DNA from: Diphasiastrum complanatum
Taxonomy: Eukaryota > Streptophyta > Lycopodiopsida > Lycopodiales > Lycopodiaceae
Length of the DNA: 64,000 nt
Direction of reading: 5' to 3'
Assembly (NCBI GenBank): GCA_029204225.1
Contig: CM055113.1
Span: 17,949,746 to 18,013,745, forward strand
Shown here: positions 45,431 to 57,295 of the stretch, piece by piece
Layout: every line of letters begins with the position of its first letter
Numbering within the stretch: the first letter of the stretch is position 1
The notes under the pieces: model-generated
The model's database searches: none
What the model was told of the DNA's origin: nothing
The model's input: only the letters and a program-made list of their open reading frames with translations
Translations under genes and position numbers: made by a program

Positions 45431-46472
45431 ATATGCTTGGACGTGAGAGCATCTTGGTTACAAGTGCAGGCCATGATCGAGAGGACCTGATTTGGAGACC
45501 AGTGGTGTAGTAGCAAATCTACAGGTGACAGGTGCTGGTACGACATGATACCATAGTTTGCGCAGGCCATGGTCATGTATTTGACACTTTATCATTTGTG
45601 CTAGTTTGGATGAGTGTGTGTGGGCTTGCATGTTGCCTTGTCACGGGAGTCTAGATCTGGTCGAAATTGTATCTGTTTATGCATTTGCTACGTTTGAAAC
45701 AAAGTAGTCATTTGGATGCTCATTGACTTGTCATTATATCTACTAGCTGTCTATCTGGTGAGGGTATAGTCTTATGGTGGCAGTAAGATTTCCTCAGGTT
45801 GAGCCTCAATCGCTCATTTATGTCAGCTTTACAGGTCTGTGCTTGTAAGTGTCTGATAGGATGTCAACCTAGCTAGATGGAGGATGTAAGTCTCGTGGTG
45901 GCAGTGGGATTTCCTCAGTTTAAGCCATGTCACTCATGTGGTCCACTTGTGGTCAAGTCGGTTGGGGTCGAGAGTGCGGTAGACTCCCTATATGAGCATT
46001 CTGTTTGCATGATACTTTGTGTGCCAAACAGACATGTGCCTTTTTAGTGTGTTGACACTTGTCGAGCCCATGCATGTTGGGGCTTTTGGAATATGTACAG
46101 TTTTCTCTTTGCAATCTAAAGCTTTTGTTGTGCCATCTTTGAGAGCTTGTGAGGAGTGTTTATGGTGATTGATTGATGTTATCTGCATACTGCACTAGAT
46201 CCTAACAGGATTTTAACATTGTAGTACTCATAGACCCAAATAGTTGTGATTCAGGTGGTTCCCTCTACAATGTCGACACACTAAGTAATTAGGGCCTTCT
46301 ATGGGTGCCTCTGCCCTAGCATGTTCTATTGCCATTTTATAAAGTTCAAGTTGGACGCTAAAGTGTGTAAATTTTTGCTCATCACATCTATCTAGCCTTT
46401 CAGCATGGCTTGCATGTCACCTAATTCTGCATTAGAACTGATGCTTTCATAGTCTCGTTCTAGCATTTGTCC
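45431..46472. other. No gene recognised
   Basis: Two short related segments, TGGTGGCAGTAAGATTTCCT (45776) and TGGTGGCAGTGGGATTTCCT (45896), are about 120 bp apart and suggest an old tandem duplication. No coding motif. Confidence 0.5.
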
Positions 46473-46859
46473 CTAGAGTCTACAATCGTGGTTTTTAACA
46501 TCCTGGGTTTGCATATTTCTAACTTGATGGGGTTCAATAGCTTGTATGAGATGGGGTTCCACTATGTTTTGTAGTCCTACAGCTATGATCGGGCCTCCTC
46601 TCCATGTCTCAGGTCTAAGGTTCAAACTATTCATCGCTTGTGATATGTGAGATGCGTGGGTAACCTCTATTTGTGTGTCTTCTTGGGAATAAGTCCTTAT
46701 TCCAGAGTTAAATAAAAATATTGTAAAGGAAATCGAAATTCCATCTACGGGTGCAATTTTAGAAGAGAATATTATAAGAAATAACAATTTGCCAATATTC
46801 CTGATTTCATGATCCAAATTAAAAAATTGCCAGTTAGGTATTTCTGTAGAGGCGAACAT
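46473..46859 (-). other. Anonymous 128-residue open reading frame
   Basis: An uninterrupted minus frame starting at ATG 46859, with a hydrophobic stretch (IGKLLFLIIFSS) at residues 22-33 and another near residue 43. No family is recognised, no promoter or splice sites are evident, and the flanks have no gene. It could be chance or a fragment. Confidence 0.2.
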
Positions 46860-49167
46860 AATTCTTTAACATATTTGTCTTGTTGCCCAAAGTTAAAAAA
46901 CAGTAACTAGATGCATTACCCAGCATGGACTTTTAAAGATCCACAAACACATTATAACTCTATTCTTAAGGAACACTCCAACTTCAGAGCTAAAAATGCA
47001 GAGAACAATGTATCAGGAACCTAGAAGTTCTCACCATTGGGTACATGCTTGGGGAAAATAAAACATTATGGCAAAAAACAATTAATATTTTGCCGAAAAT
47101 CTAAATTCATGAATCAAGTTCATAAATTTCATAGTTAGAATTTCCCTCAAGGCCAAAGATATTCATTCACCATTTATTCCTTGACATCAAGCAATCCGAA
47201 GGTAAAGAAAGGTTGGACAATGCATGAAGGCTCAAGGATCTATCATGCAAGCAATTGATGCAACAACCCCTACTATGCATGATCTAGAAGCTTTCTCATG
47301 CAAAAAAAGAAATTCATGAGGGCAAGGTCACAGGAGCCCTGACAAAGAGTTCAAAATGAATATTTTGGAAAACGAGGGCACGACTACCATCTTTCAATCA
47401 GCCGCCACAACTGCCATCACCTGTGCAAAGACAATCCAGTTACTAATGTCTTAGATGTCTTCATACATGAATTCAACATGTTAATTCATCCATCAAAGAT
47501 GCACGACCAGCTGAGCATCATCTTTCGACAGCATGGCTAATTTTTAAGTTTTAGGAAATGTATTTCTAAATCCTACAGCAGGTGAACAAGACAAGAGACG
47601 GTTCTTTAACCGGGTTACACATCTAGATCTCACAAAGCTTCCAAAATAGAGGCAACAAGCTTCCTACGAAGGAAGGCTTTCCAGGAAGATTCAAGCTACA
47701 TGCATTAATATTTTCAATAATTATGGTTTTTATCTCTGCTTACCTATAAAAGTACAGGTTTGACAGAAGCTGAAAAAAAAAAAAACATTTATTATTATAG
47801 GGAGTAATCAATTCCAGGAAGGTGAGCTAATTCTCAAGCTTTACTTACTACTAAACTAAAATAGACATAACCGCAATCTCCATTCAATGCTCTACCGTTT
47901 GCGTGTACCAGCAGAGGACTAAACATCAATCTATCAATAACTTAGCTAGCTCTACATGAATCTATGTTTGTTGTGTTTCCTCTATAGTTTCTTTGACTAT
48001 AGTGCTTATTCTCTGATTGACAGATTCCAGCAAGCTACCAGCCGACAGGGTCTGCCTACTTCTAACTTCTTTATTTGCAGTATAATGGAAATGCAATGGT
48101 GATGTACCCGCCTGTCAATTAGTACATCTACGACCTGATCTCGATCCTACTGATAATGGATGCTCAACATCGATCTAGATCTATCATAATTTGATTACCT
48201 ACGTTCTACATTATGTTTTAAAAGTCTCTCGAGTTCTTATAGATTGTAGATTATTGCTACACTACTCTCTAAGTAAGAACAGAGAATGGAATGGGAACTA
48301 CATATTGAAAACACCAGAATCAACAAAACTGAAACAACTAAGATTTGCAATCCTACAAAGTGCTTACTACAATTATCACTCAACAATTGTAACAAGAACT
48401 CCTCAGGGAGTCAAGCACAAAACAACATCAGATCATAATGGTATTGATCTACCACAAGGCCCTTCACATGTACATGATCTTAATCACAAATCCAAACTTT
48501 AAAGGAGAAGAATGGACAACAAAATACATTCATACATTAGTACTCAAACTTAATGCATGAAAATGGAGCATAGATGGAAATGCAAATAGGAAGATCTTCG
48601 ATTAACAGTGCAACAACATTTCACTACAATATCTAGTGCTTGGAAACTCGTGGAGGAGGCCTCTATGTATACCCAGGAGCTGGTGAATCCAATTTCACAA
48701 TACTTTGGATTCCACCTCTTACAAATGAGTGAACCCCAATCTATAAAGATCTGAGATCCACCTCTTACTTGATAATAGGAGGCCTCTTTATTAAAAAACA
48801 TAACTTAAGTTGAGAGAGTCTAAGTTACTAGCTCCCACATGGTTTTCCATCTTTTGAAAACTACCATGGGGCTCACAGAATACACATTTTTAGCCTAGCA
48901 CTAATGATTCTCGTGCTCTCAGACTCGGCTCTCACTTCATCTCTGCTGGAAGCCCTTTTGAGTGGAGAGGTTCTGCATCAACACCTCGGGGCATGGCATC
49001 AGTTAACATTATCCTCCCCTATAGTGTTGCAAGTCCCACTACAACGCTTCCTCTTTGATGTATGGTCCTTGGAAAGGCATGGATCCGCACTTGCCTACGT
49101 AAAACCAAGAACTTTATTGGCTTCGTTTCTTGGGTGCGTCGGCAAATCTTCAAGCTTCAATAGCTTT
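46860..49167. other. No gene recognised
   Basis: AT-rich DNA. A 103-codon plus frame at 48191-48502 and a 171-codon plus frame at 48904-49419 exist, but the latter overlaps the coding-like minus strand and neither shows a motif. Confidence 0.45.
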
Positions 49168-50922
49168 TTAGGACAACCCCGCATAGCTGAGAGTCTCTTG
49201 CTTTTCCTTATTGGCTTTTCTTTTATCAAGAGATTTCTCGTAGCCGACCTTCCTTTCGATGGCTTCAAATGTAATGAACCTCGTCTCTACACCCAACAGA
49301 ATAGGTCCCAGGTACGACTCCATTGCGGGTATGAACTTATTTCCATACCACTTCTCGATCATCTACACGTATTGATTGGAAGTAAAGATAGCTCGAAAAT
49401 AAAGTCTCGCCATCATTAGATATGCATCTTCCATTTGTAAAGGCTGGTTGACATCCAACCTTATGGGTGGCAGGCCTTTATCCCAGTACCACTCCAATGT
49501 CGCAAGAAAGGCTGTAGATAAACAATATTTGGCGCTTTCTTGGACTACGATATCTGCACTTCTCCTATAGGTATATCCAAACTTTAGGAGCGTGTCCTGA
49601 TACTTTACAAAGGTTGAGCAATCCCTAGAATGATAGGCCAATTGGCTTGTCGCTCGGCTGGCTTTGTTTTCTCCCGAGGATCCCTTCTTTTGATCGACAC
49701 ATAGTAGGGATCAGTCCTTTTCCAGCTCGGTGCTCTTAGGTATTCTTGTAGCTGCTCGTCATTATTCAGCAGCATTACAATCCTCCAAGAGGGCTGTGGT
49801 CGTATGGCGTTCACAAGGTTACTAAACTTTGGATATTCTTCAACCATTATTTCCTTTGCCCCCCCTCGCTCTCCCTTCTTGTAGGTCTTTTGAAACTCAT
49901 CAGACTCCCTGCGATCATCATAGCGTCTTTTGACCTTTTCTATAGATTTCTTTGGCAGCTTCCTTGTGGGTCTTGCCAGATAGTCATCTAGTGCGGTGGC
50001 ACTCTTGGTATCAAGAACTTTTGAAGTAGAACCCTCGGGCATAGAGTCTCTGATTCAGGGGGCGGCTTGCGGGCGGTCATCTTATTCCTTGACTTCTTAG
50101 GTGGTGGTGTGGTCTCAGCAGGTGGTGATGACCTATCATGTTTCCTCTTGACGCGGTGTTCATGGAACATGGCAACCTGTTGAGAAGGTGAGGCGGAAGC
50201 TTGTGATGGAATATAGCCTTGGCTAGTAGCAGCATCCTTTGGAGCTAAGGCAAGCTTCAAGTCAATAGTGGATTGACTTTGAACTAAATCAAGAAAGATA
50301 TACCCCAAGGAGGTGACTGGAGCTCTCTTATGCAGTGCGACAATAAGTTGTCAGGAGATGAATCCAGCCCAATTGTACATACTTTGGCGGCCTTCGTAGA
50401 ATTCTCCCAACATGGCAAATATCTGGAGGGGGATCCTCAACAGATGTGTCGTTCGTGTATAGGTGTACCTTGTGAGATAAGCACACGCAGCTGCCAGTTC
50501 CTTGCACTTGATGGCCTCGAGGAGAATGCCATCCTTGTTCTTCCATTTGTCAAGAGTGGTGTCAAGGAACCTGGCATAAGGCTGCTGCAACATGTTGGTT
50601 AACTTGATTGGTTTCTCCTTATGGCCACTAGGAAAGCCAAATGTGGTGAAATTGCTGCCAGCCAAGTAGATAATCGATTAAAAATTTTGAAGATCAGTGC
50701 GAAAAGTGAGTTGCTTTTGATCAAAATTTTCGTATATTTGGTACATCAGATATAGGCTCTGGTGGCTCCCGTGCATGGTGGAATTTGAAATTCAAGTGTT
50801 TTAAACATTGGTTCAGCCTGTGTATACCACTGATTCATCATGTCATCTTCACAAAGAACGAGTTTGAGTGTCTTAGGAATATCGGGAATCTCTACACTGT
50901 GGTCTGAATCCAAATCGGCCAT
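49168..50922 (-). pseudogene. Unclassified long coding region, frame-broken (retroelement accessory ORF?)
   Basis: ATG 50922 opens MADLDSDHSVEIPDIPKTLK with QWYTQAEPMF, then a break near 50755. A second frame holds SNFTTFGFPSGHKEKPIKLT and CAYLTRYTYTRT, with a TGA (50348-50350, Arg in context) before QLIVALHKRAPVTSLGYIFL. A basic Pro/Ser-rich linker follows (RKHDRSSPPAETTPPPKKSR). A third frame from 50042 has DDYLARPTRKLPKKS and WRIVMLLNNDEQLQEYL. The last frames give EDAYLMMARLYFRAIF and EKWYGNKFIPAMES. Together they suggest an original protein of roughly 550-600 residues. No family is recognised. It lies downstream of a gypsy pol on the same strand, the place of the env-like third ORF in some plant gypsy elements. 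Confidence 0.4.
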
Positions 50923-51894
50923 TTTTTGAAAATTTTTAATTTTTTCTAGAAGTTCTCCAGAGTGTTGATGGATGGGATTTGGTGGCTACAGTGGCGGATG
51001 CAATTGTCAGGGACAGTGGCAGATGCAATGGCAGATGCAATCTGTCGGATGCAATGGTGGATGCAAAAATGAAAGTGGATGGCAGATGCAAACTGGATCC
51101 CAGATGCAAAAAGACAAACTGTAAAGTGGAAGGACAAATCGTGGAGGCAAAACTCGGAAAATGAAAAGACAAAGAGTTTATAAAATAAGCAAAAAGTTAA
51201 AGTGTGTAATGTTTGAAAGGTGAAAAAGGTGGTAGGGTTTCCAAAAGTGGAGAGGAATGTGTATGTGGAACGACAGAGAATGGATCAAATGAAAAAGGAC
51301 GTGATAACGGTTGGGATGCAAGCAACAACGGTAAGGATGCAAACAACAACAGCTGAATCAGATCAAAAAATAGGAAGATCATCTGAAATTTGCTAGACAG
51401 ATATGAACTTGCCCAAAATTTGTGTGAAGTAAGAATGAACCTAGCAGCTAAGATATTTATACCAGAAAAAATTTAGATTTGGAGTCAGATGCAAATTTCA
51501 GTGGATGCAAATAGGCTTGTTGGACGCAAATGAGACTGGCGGTTGGCGGATGCAAACGTGTCGGATGAAATCTTGTCAGATGGAATTTTGTCGGATGTAT
51601 CTTGTCAGATAAAATTTTGTCGGATGCATCTTGTCGGATGGAATCCTGTCGGATTCAAGCTATCGGATGCATCTTGTCGGATGGAATCCTGTTGGATGCA
51701 ATCTCGTCGAATGCAACCTTGTCGGATGCAATTTTGTCGGATGCAAAAAATATTTTGTGGGTTTTTAAATAAGTGTAAAACCAATGGGTTTAGAACAATT
51801 GTAGAAAAGAAAAAATATACATATAAAGAAAAATCAGAAAAGTATGGGATACATTATCATAGAAAAATTTTGCTAGACAAGACTTACCAAAAAA
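50923..51894. repeat. GGATGCAA-type minisatellite clusters
   Basis: At about 50985-51115 and 51540-51750 short units such as TGTCGGATGCAA, TCTTGTCGGATGGAAT and TGGCAGATGCAA recur with a spacing near 20 bp and drift in sequence. The second cluster has roughly ten units. Between them is AT-rich unique DNA. The clusters lie between the gypsy pol and the unclassified ORF and could be part of the element's 3' untranslated region. Confidence 0.8.
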
Positions 51895-53756
51895 ATATCC
51901 TCATAGTATCTCCGTAGTTAGCTACCATTGACTAATGTGTTAAGGGGTATGCCTTATAGGGTCTCTAATTGAACTGCACCATTGGTGAAAATTTTTGTGA
52001 CAACATAGGGACCTTGGCTACAGAATTTCAATTTCCTGGGATGGACCTTGGAAGATGTATAAAGTAAAACTTTATCACCATCATGGATATCCTTAGTCCT
52101 GACATGACGATCACACCAAGTCTTCTGTCGTCGTTTATGAACTAATTGTGCATGATAAGAGATAAGACGTGTTTCACATAGTTTCGTCAATGTAAAGAGT
52201 CGATTCTGAACTTGGTGTTGATAAGTAAAAACAAGTCAGTGGCATATGCTAAAACGCGTAGAGAAGGAATTAAAAACTCTACTGGCATAAGAGCCTCTTG
52301 GCCATATACCAGTTCAAATGGTGTTTTTCAACCTGTGGCTCGCTTTGGCATTGTTCGATATGCCCAGATAGCAAAAAATGATCTCGTTTCCCAGTCAAAT
52401 CGACTTGTTTCTACTATCTTGGTCAAGACTTTATAAATCATTTTATTCGTAGATTCAGCTAATCCATTACATCTAGGATAGTACAAGGCGCTCTTTCGAT
52501 GTATAACGAAGTAATGAGTCAGTAAACTATTGATTATTTCATTAAGGAAGTGAGAACCTCGATCACTAAGAAGCTCGATTGGACAACCAAATCTAGTGAT
52601 AATGTTTACATAGAGGAAGCGTACTACAGATTTTGCATCTGCTTTGCGCATTGCTCTAGCCTCTATCCACTTGGTTGCATAATCAGTGGCAATCAAGATA
52701 TATCGTGATTGGGTGCATGGTCGACTTTCTTGGTATTCCTTGCGCATTGGCAAACGTCACAAACTTTTATATAAGCGTAAGTGTCCTTGGAAAGGATTGA
52801 CCACCAAAACTCAGCTAGAAGAATTGTCCTAGCAGTAGCATCGGAGGAGAAATGTCCACCCTCAATACCCTCATGTGTCAAGGCAATAATCTGTCGGACT
52901 TTAGACTCATGTGCACAACGTCGTGTAATACCATCAACACCTAACTTATATAATTGCCCTGCAATTATGATATGGTAAAGATTTCATAATAAGCTTTATT
53001 TTTTGTGATTTTGTCAATTGAGGATCTATTTTCCCAGTGGCTAGATATCTAGTGATATCATCTACCCATAACGGAGTCACATCTATATAAAATAGACACG
53101 CATTTGGTAACTCATCATTAATTGGCTCATCAGATGGTTTAGCATTAGGTAATCGTGAAAGATGATTAGCCAAAAAATGTTGTGATCCCTTTCGAATAAC
53201 AACTCGAAAGTTGAATTCTAAAAGAATCAACAGCCATCGTGTAATTCGTCTGGTTTTGCAAGGTTTAATCAATAGGTAAAGAAGAGCATGATGGTCGGTA
53301 TAGAAAACAAAAAGCTGGCCTAGCAAATATGTAGAAACCATTGCTAGTGCTTCTCGATCTATTGTGGAATAGTTAATCTTAGCTAGAACAAACTGACGGC
53401 TTAGGAAACGGATTGGAAAATCCTTTTCGAATTCTCCTGATTGCATTAAAATAGCACCAATAGCATACTGACTAGCGTTTGTATGCACATGGAACTCCTT
53501 ATTATAATCGGGCACGCAAAAAATGGGTGCAGTGACTAAAGCCTATTTGAGGTCTTCGAAGGCTTTAAATTTTGGGTCAGTGACGATTTGATATACAAAC
53601 CGTGCTTTATCAGCGTAGTGTATTATAAAAAATTGATAATAACATGTTGGTCCAAGAAAGGCATAAATTTCTTTTACTGCTCCTGGTAAGGGCATTTCTA
53701 GAATCACTCTGATCTTTTCGGGATCAGTGGCTATACCATTTCGAAAAATGATATGG
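51895..53756 (-). pseudogene. Ty3/gypsy pol, 3' part: RT end, RNase H, integrase
   Basis: Starts at the insertion junction 53756 with HIIFRNGIATDPEK, then GAVKEIYAFLG, and RNase H (DYNKEFHVHTNASQYAIGAI, STIDREALAMV, FYTDHHALLYL). The integrase zinc region is HEGIEGGHF...CDVCQCA (52693-52881). After a frameshift come the core residues ATDYATKW, LSDRGSHFLNE and YYPRCNGLAESTNK. A further shift leads to the C-terminal part, VLLYTSSKVHPRKLKFC and GPYVVTKIFTNGAVQLE. Motif order is RT-RNase H-integrase, as in Ty3/gypsy. It is the continuation of 58512-59765, split by a later insertion. Several breaks make it inactive. Confidence 0.88.
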
Positions 53757-54957
53757 TGTAGCGCAGGCATTCCAAAGGGAGCCGGGAACCACGACTTAGC
53801 TTCCCAGCCTTCAACTCTTGCCATCCAAACCCACTTGACATACAAGCAGCCAACTCACCAACAACGATCAGACTTAACCAACTTGAAGTTCCGAAAACCA
53901 ACATTGAGATCCAACCTGGCGCCATGCCAGATCGGGGGTCCCGATGTGGGTGACTTCCCTCCAAGCAAGCCGCCCTACATACATCAAACTTAACCAACTT
54001 GAAGCTTCGTTACAAACGAGTAACATCCATTCCAAGCAAGCGGTCTGACTTACATTAGACTTAACCAATTGAAAGCTTCGTCACGAGCGCTGGAAGCCAA
54101 CCTGGCGCCACGCCAGACTGGACAGCCATAAACAGGTAGCTTCCACCCAAGCAAGCCATCCAACTCAGCCGACAGGTTAGAGCCCATTCCCCAAGAGCTT
54201 AACCCATTCACGTTCATGCAAGGAACACTCAGAACCACAAGCCGCGACATATATGGAGACAACCAATTCCTGGACCAAATGGTCCCGACAGCATACCGCT
54301 GGCGCCACGGACCGAATGGTCCTGACGGCATACCACTGGCATCCCGGGATACGACCCTCAGCTATGTGCCAACTTAAAAATTTTGAAGCGGCCTTACAAC
54401 TGGCGCTTTTACCGAACACTGAAACCCAGAAGGTAATCAGAGTCAATTTGTGAAAAATCTCACTTTATTGATAAATCTGAGAAGGTTACATTTCAAGTGT
54501 GTGACCAACCCTAGTCTCCGGGGTGCTAGCATGCCAAGGCGAGGGCCATGACAACATTCCAGCAAGAGAGGCTAAGACTTGGTTGGAGCTCGCCCTGAGT
54601 CGCAACCCGCACTCCCCTATAGTATTGGTGTGATTTGGCACTCCCCCTCATACCAAGAGCTCTACCCAAGCTGGTAAAGCACGTTTTTTCTCTCTAGGAT
54701 TTTCTCTTTCTAGAAAGTTATTTTCTCTCTCTAGATTTTATTGATCCCGAGGCTTCCTTTAATGATGCCTAGATCGTGTGAGGTGATTTCACATTGATCT
54801 GAGCTCTCTGGACTCGGCTAGAACCGATCAAATATATTCAACCATAGGAACTTGGCGCCGGCTGGATTCTGGTCACAGTGGCGCCGAGAGCGGCGCCGGG
54901 GACATAGCTGGCGCCAGTGGCGCCAGAAGTAAAGCTTGTGAAGATAGCTTTACAACA
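53757..54957 (-). repeat. 3' LTR of the non-autonomous element
   Basis: 1201 bp; plus-strand edges TGTAGCGCAG and TTTACAACA. It contains several TGGCGCC words, five GGCGCC sites within 54851-54927. It matches 57296-58511 over its full length with scattered substitutions. Confidence 0.85.
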
Positions 54958-54971
54958 TCCACCCCACCTTT
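54944..54971 (-). other. Polypurine tract and 3' LTR start
   Basis: Minus strand AAAGGTGGGGTGGA followed by TGTTGTAAAGCTA. The purine run fixes the element's orientation. Confidence 0.7.
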
Positions 54972-55070
54972 ATAAAATCTGATGTCCTCATTAGATGTCA
55001 GATTAAAGTAAAGGTGTCTCCAAATTAAAATAACTATACATTTAAGCTACTTGGCACAGTACTCAATTTA

Positions 55071-55920
55071 CTAGCCACTTTTTATTAACATTGAAGCTGG
55101 CTGGCACACCACAAGTCGGAGGCTCAGCTCTTTGTACTGAAAAATTACATAACTTGAAAATATCTTTTTGTTTGGGAAAAGCGTAGATTTGATATCGCTT
55201 TCGTAGAACCCAAGAACCTTATTAACTGGTGACAGAGGCCTTTCTTTGAAATGTTCGCCCCTGTCGCTTCTGACTTTCAACTTTGGAACTCCTTTGAGAT
55301 CCTGATTTGTCCTTGATGCACTTTGTGTTGAGCTCCCTGAGCTCCAGATTTGATCAATTTCGCACAGGTATCAAGGCTCCCTGATCCAAAAGATTTATCG
55401 TTTGATTGCCCACTTTGTGGTCCACTCCGTGCCTTGTTGCTTCTACACCTTGGTTTCTCTCCTTGTCCCAGCCTGATCTTGATACTTTTTGATCTTGGCT
55501 CTTTAAGGTAGGCAAAGATTGAGTACTCCGCAATGCACCTCTCACTTAGCTTGAAGTAGCTCTTTGAATCAGCCCAAATGTAACCATTGACCTCGTGGAA
55601 AGCCAAAGGGTCGCACCAGTTTGATCCGCATCCAAACTATCTCTTCGCGTTTGTTTGAAGAACCATGTCCGTCGCGCAAAACTTGACTTTCACAATTCCA
55701 TCATTGGTCAGTTGTCTCACAGTCAAAACAAGAAGTGTACATCGAGCTTGGCTTCAAGTAGCTCTCTTTGAATCAGACACATGCACCCAGAGTTTGTACT
55801 AGTCCGATCTCAACGCAAACTGTCCCTTAGCGTCCGTTCGAAATACCAAGTCTCTCATGCAAGACTCAACTTTCACAGTTCCTTCATTGATCAGCTGCCT
55901 TACACATAACACAAGCCAGC
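55071..55920 (-). other. Internal coding-like region with a duplicated unit, function unknown
   Basis: The minus strand has a 109-codon frame (55277-55606, WADSKSYFKLSERCIAEYSI, basic and Ser-rich C-terminus). Upstream of it, 55750-55915 and 55549-55740 are diverged copies of one another. In both the minus frame reads similarly: QLINEGTVKVESCMRDLVFR in one and QLTNDGIVKVKFCATDMVLQ in the other, each ending near DSK(R/S). Conservation at protein level across the two suggests the unit once coded for protein. Stops interrupt both. It could be an accessory protein or captured host sequence; I recognise no family. Confidence 0.35.
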
Positions 55921-56821
55921 GTAATCATATGTTTCCTCATCATTACTAGTCCAGAGAAAGCCTATAACAAGCTTTCCTTTCCACAACAAAAACTTGTCAA
56001 CTTATTAGGTCCAAAGTTCGCCAGTCTCCTCGTGAGTATGGCTAGGTCACCTTGAATTTTCCACCGTTTTGATCAACTTTCACTCAAAATTTGCCCCAAG
56101 AGAGAGGTGTGTGTGATAGTTCCCCTCCACTTATAAAATCAGCTGATCGGACTTAGAGTAGAGTTCTTCGGACAAAAAGCCTTTCCAACACTTTGCTTCC
56201 CATTTGCTAGGATTATGGCTCGATCCAACTTGTTGCCAATCTTTGAAGAGGATCCTACTCTTTCCTGTTTGAGGAAAAACCCAACTGATACTGGATATCA
56301 CCCATGCTCAGTGAGTTTCAGTTCCGAAGGTGGCCGTCCCAAAATGAAGACCAACTTCTCCATAGAAAATCTCCCCTGAAATTGCCCTTTCCAACTTTTT
56401 GACTTCCTGCTTGTGTCTGGTGGGCGTTGTCGCAAATGAAACTAACCCAAGAAATAGGCTAGCCATCCATCCTTTGCAAACATTGAGTCGTTTCGTTGTC
56501 GTTCACGTGCGACTACTTGAACTGCAAATCCGCCCCACAGATTCTGTAGTCCTCTTTGTTTGATGGTATCAGCCTTCAAAAGAAAGGTTCTTTCTCGAGC
56601 CATCAGCTCCTTGTATCACAAGCAATCATGCAAACCAGGCAAAGCACGAGTACTAAGACTCACCACGAACACATACAAGTAAGACACTCAGGCAGGTTTA
56701 CTAACAAGTAACAAAGACAAGGTCCCCCTTTGAGATGGTCCTGCCAACGGACCTTTGCCTGGCCGCGCCCATACAAATCGATCACAGAATCAGCCCACAT
56801 AGGACACCCCTCCAAGTATCC

Positions 56822-57207
56822 GTGCTTTCACCATTAAGCAGCACATTGCCTCAGTCACGCCCCACAACTTTTTGGTCGATAGCCCTTATAGCTAAACGAT
56901 CAGCAGCTATCCCGCACCGGCAACTAACCACCCGTGCTTTACACCTGAATTCGAACAGCATCTCTATATCAATGGTTAACCCGTACAATTTGAATATGTC
57001 ACCCTGCACCCCACAAGGCACATACCGTGCTTTCACCTACCTAGGCAGCACTTTACCTCATCTATCCTACATGCAGACGACACCAGGCCCGAACCACAAG
57101 AAATGACCGTGCTTACACCTCAAGGGCAGCACCTTGACTCATCAAGTCCCCCGTTCTGTCGACCACCCCGACCGTGGACACACTCGTGCTTACACTGTGG
57201 GCAGCAC
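56822..57207 (-). repeat. Array of five short stem-loop motifs next to the 5' LTR
   Basis: Plus-strand units GTGCTT(T)(A)CAC...GCAGCAC lie at 56822-56844, 56934-56961, 57027-57051, 57109-57132 and 57186-57207. Each begins GTGCT and ends AGCAC (AGCAT in one), so each can fold on itself with a loop of about 12-18 nt. Spacing is 112, 93, 82 and 77 bp from left to right. CTTGMCTCATC-like words follow several units. The array occupies the leader between the 5' LTR and the rest of the element. Confidence 0.75.
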
Positions 57208-57295
57208 CTTGCACAACAGTTGTCTTGATGAACCCCAAACCGTGGCCATTTCCGTGAGATCCGCATAGCTGACCGGCCAGTCGGCAATGATATGG

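Noticed and set aside
48904-49419. 171-codon plus-strand frame
   Set aside because: It overlaps the minus-strand coding-like region and has no motif or context of its own; treated as a shadow frame.
51540-51750. Possible CRISPR-like array of GTCGGATG units
   Set aside because: Units drift, have no constant-length spacers and lie in plant-type nuclear DNA; a minisatellite explains them.
53727-54453. Several open frames in the LTR at both 53727-54453 and 57120-57989
   Set aside because: They repeat because the LTR is present twice; none has a protein motif, and an LTR explains the duplication.
56735-57106. 123-codon plus-strand frame
   Set aside because: It runs against the orientation of the LTR element and across the stem-loop array; no motif supports it.
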